Assembly (NCBI GenBank): GCA_965116935.1
Contig: OZ220737.1
Location: 3,906,001 to 3,970,000, forward strand
Length of the DNA stretch: 64,000 bases
From: VXYL01 sp965116935
GTDB lineage: Bacteria > Pseudomonadota > Gammaproteobacteria > Pseudomonadales > Azotimanducaceae
Direction of reading: 5' to 3'
In this document: positions 59,237 to 64,000 of the stretch, piece by piece
Layout: each line of letters begins with the position of its first letter
Position numbering within the stretch: position 1 is the first letter of the stretch
The notes under the pieces: model-generated
What the model was told of the DNA's origin: nothing
The model's input: the letters and a program-made list of their open reading frames with translations, nothing else
Database searches by the model: none
Made by a program: the position numbers and the translations under genes

Positions 59237-60190
59237 ATGTGGCAATACATCGTCCGCCGTCTGTTGCAGATGCTGCCGGTGCTGGCGCTGGTGACGTTTC
59301 TCGTCCATGCGTTGATGCTGGCCATCCCCGGCGACCCCGTCCGGGCGCTCATCGGTCCCGGAGAGGTGCTCGACGAAGAGCAAATTGCGCTCATCCGCAA
59401 AGAGCACCACCTCGACGAACCGGTGCTGGTGCAGTACGGCATTTGGCTCAGCAAGGCCGTGCAGGGAGACCTCGGCCGCTCAACCCAAAACCAGCGCCCG
59501 GTGGCGGAGGAACTTGGCTCCCGGGCCCTCGTAACCCTCCAATTCGGCATCGTCGCTTGGCTCACAGCCCTGTTCGTCGGCGTGCCGGCCGGCATCGCCT
59601 CGGCGGTGTATCGCGGCCGTCCCGTGGACTACATAGCCACGGTGCTGTCCATCGGCGGCGTGGCCATACCGAACTTCTGGCTCGGCATCATGGCCATCCT
59701 GCTGTTCGGCGTCACCTTGGGTTGGCTGCCGACCCAAGGCTACGTGGACATCTTCGAAGACCCAGTGGAGGGCCTGCGCCACATGGCGCTGCCGGCCTTT
59801 GCCCTGGGGGTGACGAGCTGCGCCCTCATCATGCGCCAGAGCCGTTCCGCCATGCTCGAAGTGCTGGCGCAGGACTACATGCGCACAGCCCGGGCCAAGG
59901 GCCTAAGCGAGCGCGTGGTGATCTGGATTCACGCCCTGCGCAACGCCCTGTTGCCGGTGGTGACGGTGTTTGGCCTGCAAACCGGCCGCATCTTCGCCGG
60001 CGCCGTGGTGATCGAGACCCTGTTCGGCATCCCCGGCATGGGCAACTACATGGTGCAGGCCATCTTTGCCCGGGACTTCGTGGTGGTGCAGGGCGGCGTG
60101 CTGCTGATGGCGGTGTCGGTGCTCACCGCCAATCTCATCACCGACCTTGCCTACGCCTGGCTCGACCCGAGGATCAAGTACGGTGACTGA
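59237..60190 (+). CDS. ABC transporter permease (DppB type)
   Basis: A 317-residue inner-membrane permease with about six helices. The N-terminal helix (RRLLQMLPVLALVTFLVHALM), the LVTLQFGIVAWLTALFVGVPAG region, and the EAA loop YMRTARAKGLSERVVIWIHALRNALLP are typical. The C-terminus reads LITDLAYAWLDPRIKYG, the standard end of DppB proteins. The stop overlaps the DppC GTG by eight bases. Confidence 0.94.
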   Translation: MWQYIVRRLLQMLPVLALVTFLVHALMLAIPGDPVRALIGPGEVLDEEQIALIRKEHHLDEPVLVQYGIWLSKAVQGDLGRSTQNQRPVAEELGSRALVTLQFGIVAWLTALFVGVPAGIASAVYRGRPVDYIATVLSIGGVAIPNFWLGIMAILLFGVTLGWLPTQGYVDIFEDPVEGLRHMALPAFALGVTSCALIMRQSRSAMLEVLAQDYMRTARAKGLSERVVIWIHALRNALLPVVTVFGLQTGRIFAGAVVIETLFGIPGMGNYMVQAIFARDFVVVQGGVLLMAVSVLTANLITDLAYAWLDPRIKYGD

Positions 60191-61067
60191 GGGGACGCTG
60201 CCGGCGCTGCCGACGGAGCATCCGGCGGTGACGACGCTGCGGCGCCTGCTGGCCATGCCGCAGGCGGCACTCGGGGTGGTGGTGATCGTGCTGACGGTGC
60301 TCGCCGCGCTGCTTGCGCCGTGGATCGTGCCGGTGGACCCCGAGGAGATGGACTTCGACAATCTGCTGAGCGGCATCTCCGCAGAACACTGGCTAGGTTC
60401 GGACCAGATGGGCCGCGACACCCTGGCGCGACTCATCGTCGGCGCCCAGGTGGCGCTGATGGTGAGCATTGGCGCGGTGGGGCTCGGCGTTGCCCTCGGC
60501 GTACCGCTGGGACTTGCCTCGGTGCATTTTCGCGGCTTCGTGGATGACGTCATCATGCGGGTGATGGACGCCTTGGTGGTGTTTCCGAGCCTCTTGATCG
60601 CGGTGGGGCTCGCCGCGGCCATGGGCGGCTCGCTGGTCACGGTGATCGTCGCCATTGGCCTCGCCAACGTGCCCTGGATGGCACGCGTGGTGCGCAGCCA
60701 AGGCCTGACGGTGCGCGAACTCGACTACGTGGCGGCGGCGCAGGCGGGCGGCATGAGCAACGTGCGCATCATCGTCCGCCACATCCTGCCGAACAGCGTC
60801 GCCCCGGTGATCGTGCAGGCGACCCTCGGCATGGGCTACGCGGTGCTGACCGAAGCCGCGCTCGGCTTCATCGGCGTCGGCATCCAGCCACCAACACCCA
60901 CCTGGGGCAACATGCTGCAACAGGCATTCCCGATGCTGGACCAGCGGCCCTTGCTCTCGGTTGTCCCGGGCCTTGCCATCTTCCTGCTGGTGCTCGCCTT
61001 CAACTTCGTCGGCGACGCCTTGCGCGACATCCTGGATCCAAGGCTAAAGGGCGTAGTCGACGCCTAG
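60183..61067 (+). CDS. ABC transporter permease (DppC type)
   Basis: A 294-residue permease partner. One N-terminal helix (LGVVVIVLTVLAALLAPWIV), then HWLGSDQMGRDTLARLIVGAQVAL, five more helices, EAA loop YVAAAQAGGMSNVRIIVRHILPN and the end NFVGDALRDILDPRLKG. GTG start in GTGACTGA overlap with the upstream permease. Last gene of the importer operon. Confidence 0.94.
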   Translation: MTEGTLPALPTEHPAVTTLRRLLAMPQAALGVVVIVLTVLAALLAPWIVPVDPEEMDFDNLLSGISAEHWLGSDQMGRDTLARLIVGAQVALMVSIGAVGLGVALGVPLGLASVHFRGFVDDVIMRVMDALVVFPSLLIAVGLAAAMGGSLVTVIVAIGLANVPWMARVVRSQGLTVRELDYVAAAQAGGMSNVRIIVRHILPNSVAPVIVQATLGMGYAVLTEAALGFIGVGIQPPTPTWGNMLQQAFPMLDQRPLLSVVPGLAIFLLVLAFNFVGDALRDILDPRLKGVVDA

Positions 61068-61203
61068 GCTCGACCTTGAGTCACAAATCACTCCAAAGTT
61101 GTATCAAGATATGTCCAATTATCTCTCCACTTTATCTTCATTTTTAAAGATCAAGCGCGTATAGTGCGCCGCCATTGACTCTTGCCTGCCGGGACACCTG
61201 CCC
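61068..61203 (+). promoter_or_regulatory. AT-rich leader with likely lpxC promoter
   Basis: This 136-bp gap is markedly AT-rich compared with the rest of the window. TATAGT at 61160-61165 is a good -10 box; TTCATT (61137-61142) at 17-bp spacing is a weak -35. It would start transcription about 35 bp before the lpxC ATG. Confidence 0.5.
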
Positions 61204-62112
61204 ATGCCGAGACAGCGAACGATCGAAGCGCCGGTTCACGCCATTGGCGTTGGGGTCCACACCGGCAAGATCGCTCGCATCACCCTGCGCCCGGCTCCCG
61301 TCGATACCGGCATCGAATTCACGCGCACCGACACGCCACATCGGCGACCGATAAAGGCGCGGGCAGAGAACGTCTGCGACACCACTCTCGCCACCAGCAT
61401 CGGCATGGAAGGCGTGCAGATCGCCACCGTCGAGCACCTGCTGTCGGCGCTGTGGGGGCTCGGCATCGACAACCTCCACGTTGACCTGCACGGCGAGGAA
61501 GTGCCGATCATGGACGGCAGCGCACAGCCGTTCATCGACTTGGTGAACAGCGTCGGCATCTGCGAGCAGGATTCCGCCAGGCGCTACATCCTCATCACCC
61601 GCGAGGTGCGGGTGAGCCACGGCGATGCCGTGGCAACGCTGAGCCCATACGACGGCTTCAAGGCCGGCTACACGTTCGTGTTCGACCATCCGGTGTACAA
61701 CCGCTACCCCAAGCACGCCGAGCTCGACTTCGCCCACATCGACTACGTGGACGACGTCAGCGGCGCCCGCTCGTTCGGCCTGACGCGAGAGCTCCCACAG
61801 GCACAAGCGATCAAGCGCTGCCTCGGCTCAAGCCTCGCCAACGCCGTGGGCATCGACGACCACGGCATCATCAACGACGAGGGGCTGCGCTACCCGGACG
61901 AATTCGTCAAGCACAAGATCCTCGACGCCATCGGCGACCTCTACCTCCTGGGGTTGCCGCTGATCGGCGCCTTCGAGGGCTACATGTCCGGCCACGCCCT
62001 AAACAACACGCTGGCAATGGCGCTGCTCCGCTGCACCGACGCGTGGACCTTGGTGGAGGCTGACGACGCCGCCGCACTGGGCGCCGCCGGCCGCACCGCG
62101 CAACTGCACTGA
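61204..62112 (+). CDS. lpxC: UDP-3-O-acyl-N-acetylglucosamine deacetylase
   Basis: Zinc enzyme for the committed step of lipid A synthesis, cytoplasmic. The 302 residues show the zinc/catalytic sites: ATVEHLLSALWGLGIDNLHV (His and Glu), EVPIMDGSAQPF, TFVFDHPVYNRYPKHAELDF, ARSFGLTRELPQAQ, DEFVKHKILDAIGDLYLLG and SGHALNNTLAMALL. Length matches E. coli (305). It stands outside the usual ftsZ-side division cluster, next to gltX. Confidence 0.96.
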   Translation: MPRQRTIEAPVHAIGVGVHTGKIARITLRPAPVDTGIEFTRTDTPHRRPIKARAENVCDTTLATSIGMEGVQIATVEHLLSALWGLGIDNLHVDLHGEEVPIMDGSAQPFIDLVNSVGICEQDSARRYILITREVRVSHGDAVATLSPYDGFKAGYTFVFDHPVYNRYPKHAELDFAHIDYVDDVSGARSFGLTRELPQAQAIKRCLGSSLANAVGIDDHGIINDEGLRYPDEFVKHKILDAIGDLYLLGLPLIGAFEGYMSGHALNNTLAMALLRCTDAWTLVEADDAAALGAAGRTAQLH

Positions 62113-62118
62113 CGCGTC

Positions 62119-62150
62119 CCTCGGAGGGAGGGACTTCCGGCGACGAGGGT
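62119..62150. repeat. Degenerate palindromic repeat
   Basis: CCCTCGGAGGGAGGGACTTCC followed by GGCGACGAG resembles the left half of the unit at 36318-36352 (TTCGGAGGGAAGGC..GGCGACGAG), with the centre deleted. It is located between lpxC and gltX. Confidence 0.45.
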
Positions 62151-62194
62151 AAGATGCCCTCTTTGCGCTTTTGCCCAAGGCACAAGGCTCCGCG

Positions 62195-63670
62195 ATGAGC
62201 GTTCGCACCCGGGTTGCCCCGAGTCCCACCGGCGATCCCCACGTCGGCACCGCCTACATGGCGCTCTTCAACTACGCCTTCGCCCGCCACCACGGCGGCA
62301 GCTTCATCCTGCGCATCGAGGACACCGACCGCGCCCGCTCGAGCGCCGCTTCCGAGAACGCCATCTTCGAAGCCCTGCACTGGCTCGGCCTCGACTGGGA
62401 CGAAGGCCCCGATGTCGGCGGCGCCAGTGGCCCCTATCGCCAGAGCGAGCGGCGCGAGGCATACCGCCAGCACGCCGAAACGCTGCTTGAGAGCGGCAAG
62501 GCCTTCTACTGCTTCTGCTCCCGCGAGCGGCTCGATGCGGTGCGCCGAGAGCAGCAGAAGGCTGGCGAGACGCCGCGCTACGACGGCCACTGCCGTTCGC
62601 TCGACGCCGACGAGGCCCGCGCCCGGGTGGCAGCCGGCGAGGAGCACGTCATTCGCCTCGCGGTGCCGGGCGAGGGCACCTGCCAGGTTGAGGACGGCTT
62701 GCGGGGAACCATCGAAATCCCCTGGCAGCAAGTGGACATGCAGGTGCTGGTGAAAGCCGACGGCTTCCCCACCTATCACTTGGCCGTGGTGGTGGACGAT
62801 CACCTCATGGCCATCAGCCACGTGCTGCGCGGCGAGGAGTGGATCAACTCCATGCCGAAGCACCGGCTGCTCTACGACGCCTTCGGCTGGGACATGCCGC
62901 AGCACTACCACCTGCCGCTCCTGCGCAACGCCGACCGCAGCAAGCTCTCCAAGCGCAAGAACCCCACCGGCATCGACTACTACCGCCGCCGCGGCTATCT
63001 GCCGGAGGCGCTGCTCAACTACCTGGCCCTCATGGGCTGGTCCATGCCGGACGAGCGCGAGGTCTTCAGCTTGGCCGAGATGATCGAGAACTTCGACATC
63101 GACCGCGTCTCCGTGCGCGGCCCCGTGTTCGACCCCGAAAAGCTCGACTGGCTCAGCGGCCAGCACCTGCGCGCCTTGGAGCCCCAAGACTTCGCCGCCC
63201 GCTTCAACGAGTGGGCAAGCCCAGATCGCCTCGCATCCCTGATCCCGCTCGTACGAGAGCGCACCGAACGCTTCAGCGACCTGGCCGGGCACGTGGACTT
63301 TCTCTTGGGCGACCGCGCCCCGCTCGACCCGGATAGCTTCGCTTCCACCAAGCGCCCGCCGGAGGAGTGCCGCCGCATCCTCGACCATGTCCTGCGCGCC
63401 TTGGAACCTGTCGAGTCATGGCAGCGCGACGCACTGCACGAGGCAATCTCCTCCCTCGCTACGGCCATGGACCTCAAGCTCCGCGACCTCATGCCGACCC
63501 TGTTCATCGCCATCGCCGGCCGCAGCCGCGCGCTGCCGCTCTTCGACTCGATGGCCTGGCTCGGTCGCGACCTGACCCGCGATCGCCTCCGCACCGCAAT
63601 CACTGCCTTGGGCGGCATCAGCAAGAAGGAAGCCAAGCGCTTCGAACGTGCTTGGCGCGATCTCTGGTAG
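62195..63670 (+). CDS. gltX: Glutamate--tRNA ligase
   Basis: Class I aminoacyl-tRNA synthetase of 491 residues. HIGH-type motif VAPSPTGDPHVGTAYMALFNY near the N-terminus; RIEDTDRARS; KMSKS-type LSKRKN; C-terminal helical anticodon-binding domain. CFCSRERLDAVRREQQ includes the Cys region of the zinc-binding SWIM insertion, though it is reduced. ATG 62195 is at the family start; a TTG at 62171 adds eight residues without support. Terminal VSKKEAKRFERAW-like end is complete. Confidence 0.95.
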   Translation: MSVRTRVAPSPTGDPHVGTAYMALFNYAFARHHGGSFILRIEDTDRARSSAASENAIFEALHWLGLDWDEGPDVGGASGPYRQSERREAYRQHAETLLESGKAFYCFCSRERLDAVRREQQKAGETPRYDGHCRSLDADEARARVAAGEEHVIRLAVPGEGTCQVEDGLRGTIEIPWQQVDMQVLVKADGFPTYHLAVVVDDHLMAISHVLRGEEWINSMPKHRLLYDAFGWDMPQHYHLPLLRNADRSKLSKRKNPTGIDYYRRRGYLPEALLNYLALMGWSMPDEREVFSLAEMIENFDIDRVSVRGPVFDPEKLDWLSGQHLRALEPQDFAARFNEWASPDRLASLIPLVRERTERFSDLAGHVDFLLGDRAPLDPDSFASTKRPPEECRRILDHVLRALEPVESWQRDALHEAISSLATAMDLKLRDLMPTLFIAIAGRSRALPLFDSMAWLGRDLTRDRLRTAITALGGISKKEAKRFERAWRDLW

Positions 63671-63711
63671 GCTCGTTTCCAACACCGAAATCCCCGAGGG
63701 AGGGCGCCCCC

Positions 63712-64000
63712 ATGCCCCACGACATCGTCATTCGCAACGGCACGCTGGTGGACGGCACCGGCGCCCCAGGCCGCCCCGGCGACCTCGCAATCGACGGCGA
63801 CCGCATCACCGCCGTCGGCGAAGTCCCAGAACGTGGCCGCCGCGAAATCAACGCCGAAGGCAAGTTCGTCACCCCCGGCTTCGTCGACATCCACACCCAC
63901 CTCGACGCCCAGATCGCCTGGGACCCCATCGCCTCGTCCTCCTGCTACCACGGCATCACTTCAGCCGTGATCGGCAACTGCGGCGTCACCTTCGCCCCCT
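63712..64000 (+). CDS. N-acyl-D-amino-acid deacylase-type amidohydrolase (partial)
   Basis: The gene runs off the window; only the first 96 residues are seen. They read DIVIRNGTLVDGTGAPGRPG, then DGDRITAVGEV and TPGFVDIHTHLDAQIAWDP, with the HxH metal motif of amidohydrolases. The following SSSCYHGITSAVIGNCGVTFAP is characteristic of the D-aminoacylase/dihydroorotase-like group. GAGGGAGGG lies about 11 bases before the ATG. Confidence 0.88.
   Translation, partial: MPHDIVIRNGTLVDGTGAPGRPGDLAIDGDRITAVGEVPERGRREINAEGKFVTPGFVDIHTHLDAQIAWDPIASSSCYHGITSAVIGNCGVTFAP

Overview
The window looks like the chromosome of a GC-rich gammaproteobacterium, probably a marine or host-associated lineage. The best taxonomic clue is the block icd, clpS, clpA, infA, bpt, aat, trxB, ftsK (3.1-12.6 kb), which has nearly the gene order known from Pseudomonas; lpxC shows a Gram-negative outer membrane. 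Many genes for phytanoyl-CoA dioxygenases, acyl-CoA dehydrogenases, a CoA-transferase and amidohydrolases recall marine and sponge-associated bacteria, but that is inference.

Layout. 0-3 kb is an accessory patch: an insertion sequence with 24-bp terminal repeats, a broken DUF433 antitoxin gene, and a higBA toxin-antitoxin pair whose toxin has an apparent internal deletion, between two copies of an intergenic repeat. 3.1-12.6 kb is the N-degron and cell-division core. 12.7-21.3 kb is mixed housekeeping (nucleotide-sugar dehydrogenase, VOC protein, ELM1-like protein, SDR, cysE, NAD kinase, mocA-like, xdhC). It is interrupted by a 1.43-kb insert that encodes one AAA ATPase and is bounded by a perfect 22-bp direct repeat. 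21.5-25.9 kb holds a glycine-rich peptide gene and an apparent operon of ADP-ribosylglycohydrolase, DNA methyltransferase and Eco29kI-like endonuclease. 26-36.3 kb is catabolic: amidohydrolase, acyl-CoA dehydrogenase, secreted metallo-hydrolase, two PhyH dioxygenases, MFS transporter, CaiB-type CoA-transferase, Uma2-type nuclease, epimerase.

36.4-46.6 kb is again accessory: an HTH/nucleotidyltransferase pair, a RelE/ParE-type toxin-antitoxin pair, palindromic repeats, a tRNA-Ala(GGC), and next to it a junction joining a truncated acyl-CoA ligase to a decayed GAF/winged-helix regulator, then a decayed acyl-CoA dehydrogenase and a second nucleotidyltransferase pair. Within it lies an operon of RraA-like protein, thioredoxin-like protein and UGSC protein. 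The UGSC gene appears to be a real selenoprotein gene: its in-frame UGA (38538-38540) is at the diagnostic U-G-S-C position and a SECIS-like stem-loop follows.

46.6-49.2 kb has an acyl-CoA dehydrogenase and a TauD dioxygenase carrying an in-frame palindromic repeat. 49.1-54.1 kb is a signalling module: MORN-repeat protein, membrane Ser/Thr kinase, a PP2C phosphatase with a degenerate receiver domain, and a STAS protein; a run of helically phased A-tracts lies between kinase and phosphatase. 54.1-55.6 kb is dusA-terB. 55.6-61.1 kb is a complete dipeptide-type ABC importer. 61.2-64 kb is lpxC, gltX and the start of an amidohydrolase that runs off the window.

Start codons were chosen from ribosome-binding sites, ATGA/GTGA overlaps and family N-termini. 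Family calls come from reading the translated sequences without any database search.
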